Of a DNA stretch of 64,000 nt, positions 17,429-26,505 are shown piece after piece. The position numbers and the translations under genes were made by a program. Source of the stretch: a bacterium (GTDB lineage: Bacteria > Vulcanimicrobiota > Xenobia > Xenobiales > JADMJV01). The first letter of the stretch is position 1, and every line of letters starts with the position of its first letter. The notes under the pieces were generated by a model that had not been told where the DNA came from, made no database searches, and was given only the letters and a program-made list of their open reading frames with translations. The stretch spans positions 48,179-112,178 of the forward strand of contig JADMJV010000049.1 of the NCBI GenBank assembly GCA_018780265.1, written 5' to 3'.

Positions 17429-19200
17429 CGCTCAAACAGGTCCGCCCCTTGCTGGCTTTTCAAAACCGTCGGCTGGCTTTAGTGTACCTGGGGGTGGCCT
17501 GTCTCAACGCTTGCTGCGAAGTCCTGGTGGTGGCGGCCATGTATCCCCTGGTGGCCTCGGTCAGTCTGGCGGGCACAGCGATTCAGAGCGGTTGGCTGAA
17601 AGAGCTCCACCAACTGACCGGCGCCGCCAGCAGTCAAGGATCTTTGTTTGCGCTGGGCGGCCTATTCTTGTTGCTCTTCCTGGTTGCCACCCTTCTGAAT
17701 GGGGCCACCTACTGGCTGCACTTACGTTGGACGCTGTCCTTGCGGCACGCGCTGGCGGTGCATCTACTGCGAGTCTATCTCCACCGGAGTTATGCCTGGT
17801 TCACCAGTCGCCACACCTCCGACCTGGTGAAGGACGTACTCGACGAGATGGACCGCCTGGTTTACGAATGTATCGCCAAGCTCTCCACGCTCTTCTACCG
17901 TGGCCTGACGGCCTGCCTGATCGTAGTCGGCCTGGTGCTGGTGGACCCACTCGTGGCCGCGATTAGTGCCGCTTTGCTGTGCGTGGCTTATCAATCGATC
18001 TACGCCGTCTTTCGCGCCCGCTTGAAAAGGCTCGGCCAGCGCAGGATTGAACTCAACCAACAGCGTCACCGCCTGGTTCAAGAGAGCTTGAGCGCAATCA
18101 AGGAGGGGCGTCTGGTGCGCCGGCGAGCTGTCCTGCATCAGGGTTTCGAAAGGGTGAGCCGGGACTACCTGGCTTTGGAGTCGCAGCACCGCCTGATCGG
18201 TGAGATCCCCCGACACCTTACGGAAGGGCTGGCTGTGCTGGCCATCATGCTCGTCTTCTTCTTTCTCAGTCAGCGGATGGCGGATCCCCGCCTCGCCTTT
18301 GGCTCGATCGGGGTATATGTCATGGCGGTCTGGAGGCTCGTGCCTGCCCTCCAGGAGATCTATGCCTGCCTGGTGGACCTCCGCTACTCCTTGCCCGTTC
18401 TGGAGGCGTTCCAGCCCGTGTGGTCTGAGCTTCCCGCCGCCCTGGACGGGCCCCCCTCGCTAAGCCGCCCCTTTAATAAGACGATTGAACTTCGAGACGT
18501 GACCTTCAGCTACGCCGAAACGGACTCACCGGCCCTGCGAGAAATCAATCTGGAAGTTCCTAAATCGAGCCTGGTGGCCCTGGTAGGCCGAACTGGCTCG
18601 GGCAAGACCACTGCCGCGGACCTGCTGGGAGGCCTGTTATGGCCCTCCAAAGGGGCCCTCCTCATCGATGGCCGGCCACTTGGGGCGAACGACGAAGCCG
18701 CCTGGCAAGCCTGCATAGGATACGTGCCGCAAACCATCTATCTCAGCGACCAGAGCATTGCGCAGAACATTGCGCTTGGCTACCCGGAGAACGAAATCGA
18801 TCCCGCTCAAGTTCAGCGCGTGGCGCGAGTAGCACAGATCGATGAAAGAATCGAGCGATTGCCCCGAGCGTATCAGACGACGGTGGGAGAACGGGGGCTC
18901 AGCCTTAGCGGTGGGGAACGGCAGCGCATCGGCATCGCCCGAGCCCTTTATCCCAAGCCGGAGGTCTTGATTCTCGATGAGGCCACCAGCGCGCTCGACC
19001 ACGCCACCGAGGAATCTTTTATGGCCGCCGTGCGAGCTCTGGAGGGCAGCCATACCGTGGTGCTCATCGCTCATCGCATCAGTACGGTTCGCGATTGTTC
19101 GCGCATCTATGTGTTTGATGAGGGACTGATCGTGTCCCACGGGAGCTATGCCGAGCTTTTGGCTAACTGCCCCCGCTTCCAGGAACTGGCCGGAGTATGA
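17425..19200 (+). CDS. ABC exporter, fused TM and ATPase domains (MsbA/PglK-like)
   Basis: The start ATG overlaps the preceding stop (ATGA), giving 591 residues. Six TM helices fill roughly residues 15-330, followed by an ATPase domain: Walker A GRTGSGKTT (about 387), signature LSLSGGERQR (about 493), Walker B VLILDEATSALD (about 514) and the switch His in LIAHR (about 550). This half-transporter would dimerise in the inner membrane. At the end of a glycan operon it is the probable flippase for a lipid-linked saccharide, as in PglK systems; multidrug export is the alternative. Confidence 0.88.
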   Translation: MTLKQVRPLLAFQNRRLALVYLGVACLNACCEVLVVAAMYPLVASVSLAGTAIQSGWLKELHQLTGAASSQGSLFALGGLFLLLFLVATLLNGATYWLHLRWTLSLRHALAVHLLRVYLHRSYAWFTSRHTSDLVKDVLDEMDRLVYECIAKLSTLFYRGLTACLIVVGLVLVDPLVAAISAALLCVAYQSIYAVFRARLKRLGQRRIELNQQRHRLVQESLSAIKEGRLVRRRAVLHQGFERVSRDYLALESQHRLIGEIPRHLTEGLAVLAIMLVFFFLSQRMADPRLAFGSIGVYVMAVWRLVPALQEIYACLVDLRYSLPVLEAFQPVWSELPAALDGPPSLSRPFNKTIELRDVTFSYAETDSPALREINLEVPKSSLVALVGRTGSGKTTAADLLGGLLWPSKGALLIDGRPLGANDEAAWQACIGYVPQTIYLSDQSIAQNIALGYPENEIDPAQVQRVARVAQIDERIERLPRAYQTTVGERGLSLSGGERQRIGIARALYPKPEVLILDEATSALDHATEESFMAAVRALEGSHTVVLIAHRISTVRDCSRIYVFDEGLIVSHGSYAELLANCPRFQELAGV

Positions 19201-19633
19201 TTCGTTGGGGCTCCGCATGGCGTCGACCAAGCGACTGATCGCACAGCAACGGAATTCGGCCTCGCCCTCCCTCTCGGCAATCTGCTGCAGGCCAGATGGC
19301 GAAAGGGCTGACACGCCTCACTCGGCCCTTTCTGCGGAGCCAACAGAGCCGGGTTGGGCGCGCCTGCTCGCCCTCGTCCGAGTCTTCCTCTTCTTCAGCG
19401 ACAGGGCGGGTCGAAAGAAGAAGCTAAGGGAAGTTGCTGGACGAACCACCGCGGACCGCATCGCGCTCCCAAGCAACTCAATGTTAAATCAAATATACAC
19501 AAACTAAATCAACGCTAATCCAACAAAACAATTTATTAATTCACTTGAGATTGTTCACTCAACAAAACATCCTCACCTGCAGAGGACCAGCATACCGCCG
19601 TCGGTGCCGACTCCCACCACACCCGCCAGCCAT
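19201..19633. other. Convergent intergenic region with an AT-rich segment
   Basis: No credible gene is seen. An 8-bp inverted repeat, GAAAGGGC (19301) with GCCCTTTC (19325), could form a hairpin but lacks a T-tract. From 19480 to 19570 the base composition is much richer in A and T than its surroundings and contains the direct repeat CAACAAAACA twice (19521 and 19560). I see no element ends or integrase remnant. Confidence 0.4.
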
Positions 19634-20968
19634 TCAGCGCCAAAGTCGGAAGCGAAGCTCGGTGCCGCCGTCGGGTCGTCCGGTGGCCTCCAGGGGGGAG
19701 CCGTGCATCCGCAAGACTTCGGCAGCCACCGCCAGGCCCAGTCCCAGGCTTCCCATTGCGGCCGGAGCGCCCTGACGCTGATGGCGGCCCAATAGAGCGG
19801 GGTCCAGGCCGGGGCCTTCGTCGCGGAGGTAGACCCAGATCTGTTCTCCTTGCGCGCGCGCCTCCACTTCTACATGACCCCCCGGGGGCGTGCAGCGAAC
19901 GGCGTTGTCGATCAGATTCTCTACCGCCCGCAAGAGCTTGCTGGCATCACCGCGCACCCGTAGTTCCGCGGCTGTAAGGATGTCCAAACTGACGCCTTTG
20001 CGGGCTGCCTCAAACTCGAAAGGGTCCAGGGCTGTCTGAAGCAGCGAGGTCAGCTCGAACGTCTCCAGGCGAAGGTCGTAGTATTCCAGCTGCTGTAGCT
20101 CCATGAGGCGGGCCACAAGTTCACTGAGCCGGCGCGATTCGCGTAGTGCGTTGTAAAGCAGGCGCTGGTCGGGGGCGGTCTGCAAGGCCTCCAGGGAGCC
20201 GCACAGACCGGTCACGGGGGTCTTAAGCTCGTGGGCGACGTCCTCGAAGAAACGGCGCGTCTTGGCCTTTTCCTCTTCCAAGAGGGTCACTTTCTCCTGC
20301 AAAGATTGTACCAGGCGGTTGAAGCCGTGACCGATTTCCGCCTCCGGGCCGCTGCCCTGAATGGAAATCAGTCGGGCCTCTCCCGTCAGCAATCGAAGTC
20401 GTCGCAGGCTGTTGTGCAGATGACCGGATAGGTAGAGGGCCAACAACAAGCTGCCAAAAACGGCCACGGCCAGAACATCGCGAGTCAGGCTGCGCAAGCG
20501 TCCCAGAGATTGCAGAATGTCGTCGGTGGAGTGCGAAAGGTAGACCACACCCACCACCTGGCCCCGAAAATATGCGGGCACCGCCACAAAGAGAGCCAGT
20601 GAGCGCTCGGTTTCGTCGGAGAAACGGGTATAGGCGGAGTATCCGCCCTGAAGCGCCCGACCAATTTCAGGTCGAAAGGCCAGCGAAGCCTGCTGGTCGA
20701 CCGGTACGCCCAGGGAGTCGGCCAACAGTCGTGGGCGCGCATCCAATACGCGCACTCGAGAAGGGGATGCAAGGGCGGGCAGGTCTGTGAACTTGCCGGC
20801 AGCCAGATCGGCTGCCCAGAGATTCCCCAATGCCTGGCCGCTGGAGACCATCTCGGTTTCCAGGCGGTCCAGGGCTTCCCGCTCAATGCGGTGCACCAAC
20901 ACCAGACCGGAACCCAGAAAAAGCGAGATGACCAGGCACAGCCACAGCCAGGGCACTAGTCGTCTCAT
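19634..20968 (-). CDS. Sensor histidine kinase (HisKA-HATPase)
   Basis: The start is the ATG overlapping the response-regulator stop, giving 444 residues. A TM helix (about 4-28) is followed by a periplasmic sensor of about 130 residues, a second TM (about 163-182), a HAMP-like linker and a coiled coil. The phospho-acceptor His is about 246 in FEDVAHELKTPVTGL. ATP-lid motifs are NLIDNAVRCTPPGG, DEGPGLD and GSLGLGLAVAAEVLRMHG. It should autophosphorylate and pass phosphate to the OmpR-type partner encoded upstream. The stimulus is unknown; the divergent exosortase genes are a possible target. Confidence 0.92.
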   Translation of the reverse strand: MRRLVPWLWLCLVISLFLGSGLVLVHRIEREALDRLETEMVSSGQALGNLWAADLAAGKFTDLPALASPSRVRVLDARPRLLADSLGVPVDQQASLAFRPEIGRALQGGYSAYTRFSDETERSLALFVAVPAYFRGQVVGVVYLSHSTDDILQSLGRLRSLTRDVLAVAVFGSLLLALYLSGHLHNSLRRLRLLTGEARLISIQGSGPEAEIGHGFNRLVQSLQEKVTLLEEEKAKTRRFFEDVAHELKTPVTGLCGSLEALQTAPDQRLLYNALRESRRLSELVARLMELQQLEYYDLRLETFELTSLLQTALDPFEFEAARKGVSLDILTAAELRVRGDASKLLRAVENLIDNAVRCTPPGGHVEVEARAQGEQIWVYLRDEGPGLDPALLGRHQRQGAPAAMGSLGLGLAVAAEVLRMHGSPLEATGRPDGGTELRFRLWR

Positions 20969-21615
20969 CGGGCCAGTCGATACCCCAAGCCGCGCACGGT
21001 TTCGATCAGGTCTGCCCCAACCTTGGCACGTAGTCGCTTGATGGTCGTGTCCACGACCCGGTCGTCTCCCTCGAAGTCGTATCCCCAGATTCGTTCCAGG
21101 AGCCACTCCCGGGCCAGCACGCGTTCGCGTGCCTCGTGCAAAGCCTGTAACAGCCCAAACTCCCGCGACGTCAAGACGATCCGCATGCCTGAGCGAAATA
21201 CGTCGGCGCGCGCCCAATCGATCTCCACGTCACCAAGTCGGGTTCGATTCTCCGCCGCCTCGCCTTTGCGCAGGTTGGCGCGAAGCCGTGCAACCAGTTC
21301 GCGCGCGGAAAAAGGTTTGGTAATGTAGTCGTCGGCCCCCAACTCCAGTCCGGCCACTTTGTCTGATTCGTGGCCCTTGACCGAGACAATCAGGACGGGG
21401 ACCTGCGAAGTTCTGCGTACCTCGCGAAGTACTTCCAGGCCACTCATTCTGGGTAGCCTCTGATCTAAAAGGATGGCGTCCGCGCCCGGGAACAGGCGCA
21501 CCGCCTCACGCCCGTCGGGGGCGTGCAACACCGTAAAGCCTTCGCGTTCCAGAGTCTGGCGCAAAAACTCGGCGATACTGTCATCGTCCTCCACAATCAA
21601 AATGGTCTTCTTCAT
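20965..21615 (-). CDS. OmpR/PhoB-family response regulator
   Basis: The receiver domain starts MKKTILIVEDDDS, with phospho-acceptor Asp 51 in LLDQRLP and Lys 100 in YITKPFS. The C-terminal winged helix includes LTSREFGLLQALHEA and VVDTTIKRLRAKVG, ending VRGLGYRLAR, the standard OmpR-type DNA-binding end. It is first in a two-gene operon with the kinase and divergent from the exosortase substrate gene across an 86-bp gap, so it may bind there. Confidence 0.94.
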   Translation of the reverse strand: MKKTILIVEDDDSIAEFLRQTLEREGFTVLHAPDGREAVRLFPGADAILLDQRLPRMSGLEVLREVRRTSQVPVLIVSVKGHESDKVAGLELGADDYITKPFSARELVARLRANLRKGEAAENRTRLGDVEIDWARADVFRSGMRIVLTSREFGLLQALHEARERVLAREWLLERIWGYDFEGDDRVVDTTIKRLRAKVGADLIETVRGLGYRLAR

Positions 21616-21667
21616 GCTCGCTCAACTCTACGGAACCTTTGTGGCAAGCCTGTGACAGAGCGCGACA

Positions 21668-21695
21668 TTGAGGTGACATCTCCATTTTCTACAGT
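21668..21695 (+). promoter_or_regulatory. Sigma70-type promoter giving a leaderless start
   Basis: TTGAGG and TACAGT are separated by 16 bases. The expected start, seven bases past the -10, is the A of the exosortase-substrate ATG. No ribosome-binding sequence precedes that ATG, which agrees with leaderless translation. Confidence 0.5.
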
Positions 21696-21701
21696 CGACC
21701 C

Positions 21702-22475
21702 ATGAAGATCAACTCTTACTGTTGCGGCATCCTATTACCCCTGCTGGCGCTGCTCGTTGAAGCTTGCTCCGGCGTTTGCAGCGCCAACTTTGTCGATCCC
21801 GTTCCTACCTTGTGGCACTCGCTGTTGATTCTCTGCGTGCCGGGCTTTCACTTTCACTGGACCCATCGCCAACGGCGGGGACCGCTGATGGGCTGCTGGG
21901 GAGGCTTTGCGCTGGCCATCTGTGCGGTCTATAGCGTGCTTCTTCTTCCGCTGACGCCATTGGCGAGTTTGGCGCTTCCCTGGTTCGGATTTGGACTGCT
22001 GGCTTTTAGCCCGCACCTGGCCTTCCAGGCAACCCTTCGGACCGTTGTTTTCGACGCTGGTACCCGCGCGGGAGTCTATTTGGGTATCCTGGCTCTGCTG
22101 GGGGCAAACCTGCCGATCGTGTGGACCCGCCATTGGATCGCAAGCGAAGACCTCTTCAGCCTGCGCTATTTTGGAAACCGCAAGTTGTTGCTGGGGGCCT
22201 GCGTACACAACTATGTGGCTGCGCCCGACATTTCGCGTCTCTGGGACCGCGACGAGATCCCTTACTTGCAGGCTGATCGCGTCTTTCGCGGGGTCTATGG
22301 TTGCGCTCCCCACGACGAGTCCACCCAACCATTGGCGCTGGCTTCCCACTACATGTACGGCGATGCCAGGGCTGGTGTGTTTCATCCCGACGACATCAGA
22401 ATGACGCCGGAGCCCCCGCTGGCAGCTCTATTTTTTGTGGGAGGCCTGCTGGCCATGAGGAGGAGACGCCGATGA
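21702..22475 (+). CDS. Membrane protein with PEP-CTERM-like tail, probable exosortase substrate
   Basis: The 257-residue protein has about five hydrophobic helices in residues 5-142, including DPVPTLWHSLLILCVP, then a soluble segment of about 90 residues (FGNRKLLLGACVHNYVAAPD...). It ends TPEPPLAALFFVGGLLAMRRRRR: a Pro-Glu-Pro at 236-238, a hydrophobic stretch and an Arg cluster, the tripartite PEP-CTERM sorting-signal layout. The following gene is an exosortase overlapping it by ATGA. The architecture recalls the dedicated targets of XrtK (MSEP-CTERM) and XrtN, where a polytopic N-terminus precedes the sorted domain, but here the soluble domain is very short. The function of the sorted domain is not recognised. 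Confidence 0.65.
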   Translation: MKINSYCCGILLPLLALLVEACSGVCSANFVDPVPTLWHSLLILCVPGFHFHWTHRQRRGPLMGCWGGFALAICAVYSVLLLPLTPLASLALPWFGFGLLAFSPHLAFQATLRTVVFDAGTRAGVYLGILALLGANLPIVWTRHWIASEDLFSLRYFGNRKLLLGACVHNYVAAPDISRLWDRDEIPYLQADRVFRGVYGCAPHDESTQPLALASHYMYGDARAGVFHPDDIRMTPEPPLAALFFVGGLLAMRRRRR

Positions 22476-23695
22476 ACTACTTGCTGGTGCTGCTGATGAT
22501 ACTGAGCTGGCTGCCGATGAGGGACTGGCTGGGAAACCACCTCTTGGGCGGCGATCTCGAGCCCCTGCTCTGTTTGGCCGGCCTGGTTGTGCTGAGAACC
22601 CGCAATCGTGGTCTTGACCTGCGCCTGTGCGCAGGTCTGTTGGCCGTGCGTGTAACGACCCAGGCCTGGCTGCCTGAGGCAGCTCAGGCGGTGCTTACAG
22701 CCCTGGCCACGGCCAGCTTTCTGGCCTCGTGGGCTCGCCAGCGACTGCTCGACCCGGGGCTGACCGTGTTGATGCTCCTGGGCCTGCCTTGCCTGGCCAG
22801 CGCCCAGTTCTATCTGGGCTATCCTTTGCGAACGCTGACGACCATGGGAGCCGTGGTCCTGCTGAACCTGGACGGACAGTGCGTGCGTTGGGAGGGCACC
22901 CTGATTCGCCAGGGCCCGCAACTGATTTCTGTGGATGCACCTTGCAGTGGACTGAAGATGCTGTGGGCCGGACTGGTTCTGGTTTCGCTGCTGGCCTGGG
23001 TGCGCCGCTGGCCCTGGTCGGCTACCTTGCGGATGCAGGTCAACACCGTCTTGGCCCTGCTGGCGGCCAACTGTGTCCGAGTCGCCTGCCTGGTGCTCCA
23101 TAAGTATGCCGAAGGCGGCGCACATGAGTTGGTCGGCTTGTTCTTTTTTGGCGCGGCCATGATCCTGGTGATGCGAGGTTGCCCGCCCCAACCCGGTCCA
23201 GACCTCGTCGCTAGTGGACAGCGGCGGGGATTGGCACTCTTTCTCCCTGTGGCACTGCTGGCCTGTCTCCCTGTGGCGCGGTTGCAGGCTCGCTACGAAG
23301 CCCCCTTTCCTGGCTGGTGGAAGGAATACCAGGGAAGGCCCCTGGTACCGCTGCCGCTGTCGCCAGACGAACAGCGCTTCTACGCCAACTTACCCGGTCA
23401 GGCGGCTCGATTTAGCCAGGGAGATCGCGTGGTTGTGCTTCGCTACCTCACCTCAAAAACTCGTCGACTGCACCCTTCCAGTGAGTGCTACCTGGCTTCC
23501 GGATGGGACCTTGGTGACTGGAAATACCTTCCCGACGGCCCCTGGATTAGCTTTCTAGCCCACAAAGAGACCACCCATTTAACGGTCCGAGAGCACATTG
23601 TGGGGCCCGAGCGCGTCTTTACGGATGTTTCGCAGTGGTACTGGAGCGCTGATAAGGGCCCCTGGTGGTGCGTGACGGAAATCTACAAACTATGA
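22472..23695 (+). CDS. Exosortase with C-terminal EpsI-like domain
   Basis: The 407-residue protein has about eight TM helices in residues 1-235. The transpeptidase triad is in place: Cys 158 in VDAPCSGLKMLW, Arg 203 in AANCVRVACLVLHKY and His 218 in GGAHELVGLFFF. Residues 250-407 form an extracytoplasmic domain with RRLHPSSECYLASGW, resembling the H-x-PE-x-C region of EpsI/DUF3485 partners. Exosortases cut PEP-CTERM-type signals at the membrane and attach or release the protein. The start ATG overlaps the substrate stop and has AGGAGGAG upstream. The type number (XrtK, N, O or a new one) cannot be assigned by eye. Confidence 0.82.
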   Translation: MNYLLVLLMILSWLPMRDWLGNHLLGGDLEPLLCLAGLVVLRTRNRGLDLRLCAGLLAVRVTTQAWLPEAAQAVLTALATASFLASWARQRLLDPGLTVLMLLGLPCLASAQFYLGYPLRTLTTMGAVVLLNLDGQCVRWEGTLIRQGPQLISVDAPCSGLKMLWAGLVLVSLLAWVRRWPWSATLRMQVNTVLALLAANCVRVACLVLHKYAEGGAHELVGLFFFGAAMILVMRGCPPQPGPDLVASGQRRGLALFLPVALLACLPVARLQARYEAPFPGWWKEYQGRPLVPLPLSPDEQRFYANLPGQAARFSQGDRVVVLRYLTSKTRRLHPSSECYLASGWDLGDWKYLPDGPWISFLAHKETTHLTVREHIVGPERVFTDVSQWYWSADKGPWWCVTEIYKL

Positions 23696-23698
23696 ATA

Positions 23699-24276
23699 GT
23701 GGGGTTGGTCCCAGCCTACGAGAAGCTGTATGTGGAGCGGGGCGAACTCATCCATCGGCGTCCTCAGCCGGCCCCTGAGGAGACCTGGCTTTACCAGGAG
23801 GATGGACGAATCAATACCTGGGGTAAGCGCGGCTACAACTGGCGAGAGTTTCTCATTCACGAATCGGACGGGTGGCTGGTGGCTCGACCCGATCTCTATG
23901 TGACCGAACATTGCTGGGTCCAGGATGATGTTGCCCGACTTACCTGCAGATGGGATGTGGCGGGCTTGGTGGTGGCTGTCGAAGATGGGGACTACTGGGG
24001 CTATTGGCTATACGAGAGAGGACGTTTGACTGACCAGTTTTGCCAAAGATTTGGCGCGGTCTGCCAGGTCGGCCGGCTCATCTGGCTGCGTTGCTGGAAC
24101 TGGCGGAGGCGGATGTGGCTGCCTACGTGCTCCAGATGCCGCAGCGTGAAGATCTCCATCAGGGCGATGAGAATGGACCTTCGCCAGAAGAGGTGGTCGC
24201 CGATCTGGAGTTTGCTCGGCTGAATGTAAGGCCAGGCCGGGAGACGAATTTACCCGCTTCTCAGAGTGCGCCGTGA
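23699..24276 (+). pseudogene. Hypothetical protein gene with a frameshift
   Basis: The first frame gives YEKLYVERGELIHRRP and VEDGDYWGYWLYERGRLTDQF, reminiscent of small cytosolic proteins with a W-x-Y-x-LY-x-x-G-x-x-x-D-x-F core seen in immunity-like families. After about residue 117 coding character moves to the next frame (HLAALLELAEADVAAYVLQM ... SPEEVVADLEFARL) and ends at 24276. A single indel near 24050 would give one protein of about 190 residues. There is no good start codon other than GTG or TTG. It sits just after the exosortase gene and may once have been co-transcribed. Confidence 0.45.
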
Positions 24277-24566
24277 TCGACTCTTTGCGGCTCTTGCGCG
24301 TGCCAGCCCGGCTGAGAAATCATTGCGTAGAAATCGACGCTCCAGTGACGAGCGAGTTCTGGTGGCGACCTTTCTAGCGGAGACCGCTGTGGGGTCAAGC
24401 CCCCCCCGTTTCACTGAATTTCCGGGGCATTGGCCCAAGCGCCTTCTGGCTACCCTCCTTGGGGAAAGGCCCCTGCATCGCCCCGGACCGTCCGCGGGCG
24501 GGCAAGAATCATCGAATACGCGGTCAAGAAACCTTGTAACCACGCCATTTTTGGCCCGTTCTGATT

Positions 24567-24595
24567 TTGACTTTTGGACCTACGTTGGTTACGAT
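24567..24595 (+). promoter_or_regulatory. Strong sigma70-type promoter, leaderless position
   Basis: TTGACT and TACGAT with a 17-base spacer. The expected start falls on the A of the HNH gene ATG at 24602. The preceding 290 bases (from 24277) hold no recognisable gene. Confidence 0.65.
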
Positions 24596-24601
24596 TGTAG
24601 A

Positions 24602-25671
24602 ATGAATATTGATCCTACTCACCTGAATGCCCAGCAACTGGGAGAACTTGGCCCGGACGCCGTCGACCATCTCGCTCGCCGCGCCTGCGGCACTTTGACC
24701 AGCTATCGCCTGCTGTTGGGGCGGTGTCTTTTGGCGATGGATCGGCATCGCTACCACTTTGACCACGGATGTTGCAGCTCGATTCATTACGCCTGCGTGG
24801 TCCTCGGGCTGAAGGCCAAGCAGCCCCGTCAGTTTCGCCATGTGGCCACTCGACTGGAGGAGTTGCCGGCGCTGTCGGATCAGGCGGTGCGAGGGGTGAT
24901 CGCATGGTGTAAACTGCGCGAGGTTGCCAGGGTAGCCAGCCCGGAGACTGAGGAGTTCTGGATCGATCTGTGTCACCACAAGACCTACGAACAGATCGAG
25001 AGATTGGTGGCGCTTACTGCGCCGGGTCAACTGCCGGCCTTGCCGGAGGGTGGTCTGGCCGGGCCGGTTCATACCGAGTTGCGCCTTCGGTTGAGTCCTC
25101 AGGCGATGGTTTTGGTGGAACGTGGGCAGCAGATTTTGTCGCTCAGTTCGGGCGAGGGGTGGAGTTTGGGGAGGCGGTGGAATGGGTTTTTGCTCAGTTG
25201 GTGGCGGGGCGCCCGTTGGACGAGGATGCCCAGCATGGGGAACGGGAGCGTGCCCTGGCCAAGGCGCGCAAGGATTTGGAGGAATGTCCCGTGCGGGACA
25301 CGCGATTTAACCCGGAGGCTCGCCACACCACCCCGGCTCAGACTCGTGAGTTGCAGCGTCGGGATGGCTATCGCTGTAGCACACCGGGGTGTCCCCATCA
25401 CCTGTATTTGGAGGTGCATCACATTCGCTATTACTCGCACGGAGGGGAGACGGTACCGCAGAATTTGACGATTTTGTGCAGCGCCTGCCACCGCAATGTT
25501 CATGAGGGGCGGCTCAGGATTGAGGGGACACCGGGTCAGGTGGTGTTTTTGGACGGGCAGGGGCGGAATTTGCAGCGGCAGTGGCGGTTGGATGTGGCTG
25601 ATTGGTTGGATATGTGGATCGGTTGGACGGGAGGAGAGTTTGATTGCTATCGCGGACGACTGGCCGCGTAG
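24602..25671 (+). pseudogene. HNH endonuclease-domain protein, frameshifted
   Basis: The first frame, about 180 codons (MNIDPTHLNAQQLGELG ... LRLRLSPQAMVLVERGQQ), is helical and resembles the DUF222-like N-terminal part of HNH proteins. Between about 25130 and 25170 coding passes to another frame (FGEAVEWVFAQLVAGRPLDE). That frame carries an intact HNH motif: RDGYRCSTPGCPHHLYLEVHH, then ENLTILCSACHRNVHEG-like sequence (VPQNLTILCSACHRNVHEG), with paired Cys for zinc. It ends at 25671. The complete product would be about 355 residues. Either the gene is broken, or one base is miscalled. Such proteins occur in many copies in some genomes and their cellular role is unclear. Confidence 0.7.
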
Positions 25672-25703
25672 TTGTGCTCTCAAAATTAGGATGGGATGTG
25701 GGT

Positions 25704-26393
25704 ATGGCCAAGCTCAGCCGTCAAGAGGTGGATTCTCTGTGCTCGTTCGTTGATGAGCGAATCAGACAGCAGGGCTGCGATCACACGCACCGTTTCAGCC
25801 GGGAATGGGCGGCCCTAAAGTCATTCGGTTGGGATGAGCTATTGGATCTTCTTGAGCAATACGGCGGGCACTGCGATTGCGAAGTGTTTCTAAATTTGCC
25901 GGAAGAAATTGAGGTTGAGTGGGTGGAGACTGCGACGGAACCCACCCGCCCAAATCTCTGGCGGCTTCCGGTAAATTTCAACGCATCCTCCGATGACAAC
26001 TTCAATCTCCTGATCTTTTGTGACGCAAAACTGGGTAGAAACACGCATGCGCTTGACGGGGAGATTCTGGTGCCTGCTCCCAGGGGCGCCAAGCCGCGCA
26101 AAGGCATCCGCAAGTCCGTCCACTTCTTTCTTGGCTGCTCGTCGGGGATGCCGGCCGAGGTAGGTGTGGTGGCCGAATGCGATGGAGTATCAGCGGAAGT
26201 CTTTGCCCGCCGCGTGGCCGACTCGGGCATCGAGGAGCTCAGCAGTTTCACCTATCGGGAGGCATCGTTCGTGCTGTCCAAGATTTCGGCCCTCAAGCCT
26301 GGGATGCCGGTGGGCACGAACTTCATGAGTGTCTTCGGTGCTTCGCAAGCGCACGAAGAGCTAAGGATCCACAGGGTTGTCATATGCGATTGA
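25704..26393 (+). CDS. DUF2695-like N-terminal domain protein
   Basis: The 229-residue protein begins with a segment like DUF2695: GCDHTHRFSREWA and GGHCDCEVFLNLPE, with Cys/His placement (CDHT...CDCE) that may bind metal. The remaining 140 residues are mixed alpha/beta with no motif I recognise. The start is ATG preceded by GATGTGGGT; a TTG 20 codons upstream is in frame but less likely. It appears as a single gene between two disrupted ones, in an accessory setting. Confidence 0.55.
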   Translation: MAKLSRQEVDSLCSFVDERIRQQGCDHTHRFSREWAALKSFGWDELLDLLEQYGGHCDCEVFLNLPEEIEVEWVETATEPTRPNLWRLPVNFNASSDDNFNLLIFCDAKLGRNTHALDGEILVPAPRGAKPRKGIRKSVHFFLGCSSGMPAEVGVVAECDGVSAEVFARRVADSGIEELSSFTYREASFVLSKISALKPGMPVGTNFMSVFGASQAHEELRIHRVVICD

Positions 26394-26469
26394 GGCAGTC
26401 GAGGCGATCGGGCTTCGAACTGGATCGTGCCCTCTTGCGCTGTTTTGGGCGAGCACTTCAATCCAGCGG

Positions 26470-26498
26470 TTGCAATTGAAAGGCAATTCAAATACCGT
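26470..26498 (+). promoter_or_regulatory. Promoter of the RHH antitoxin gene
   Basis: TTGCAA and TACCGT separated by 17 bases. The predicted start is one base before the antitoxin ATG, so the message would be leaderless or nearly so. Confidence 0.4.
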
Positions 26499-26505
26499 TA
26501 AAGGC

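Noticed and set aside
7226..19200. Mobile genetic island carrying the glycan genes
   Set aside because: No integrase, transposase, tRNA or direct repeats at the edges were seen.
24266..24601. Longer start for the HNH gene
   Set aside because: The upstream 112 codons are Arg/Ser/Pro-rich with no family match, and a strong promoter sits just before the ATG at 24602.
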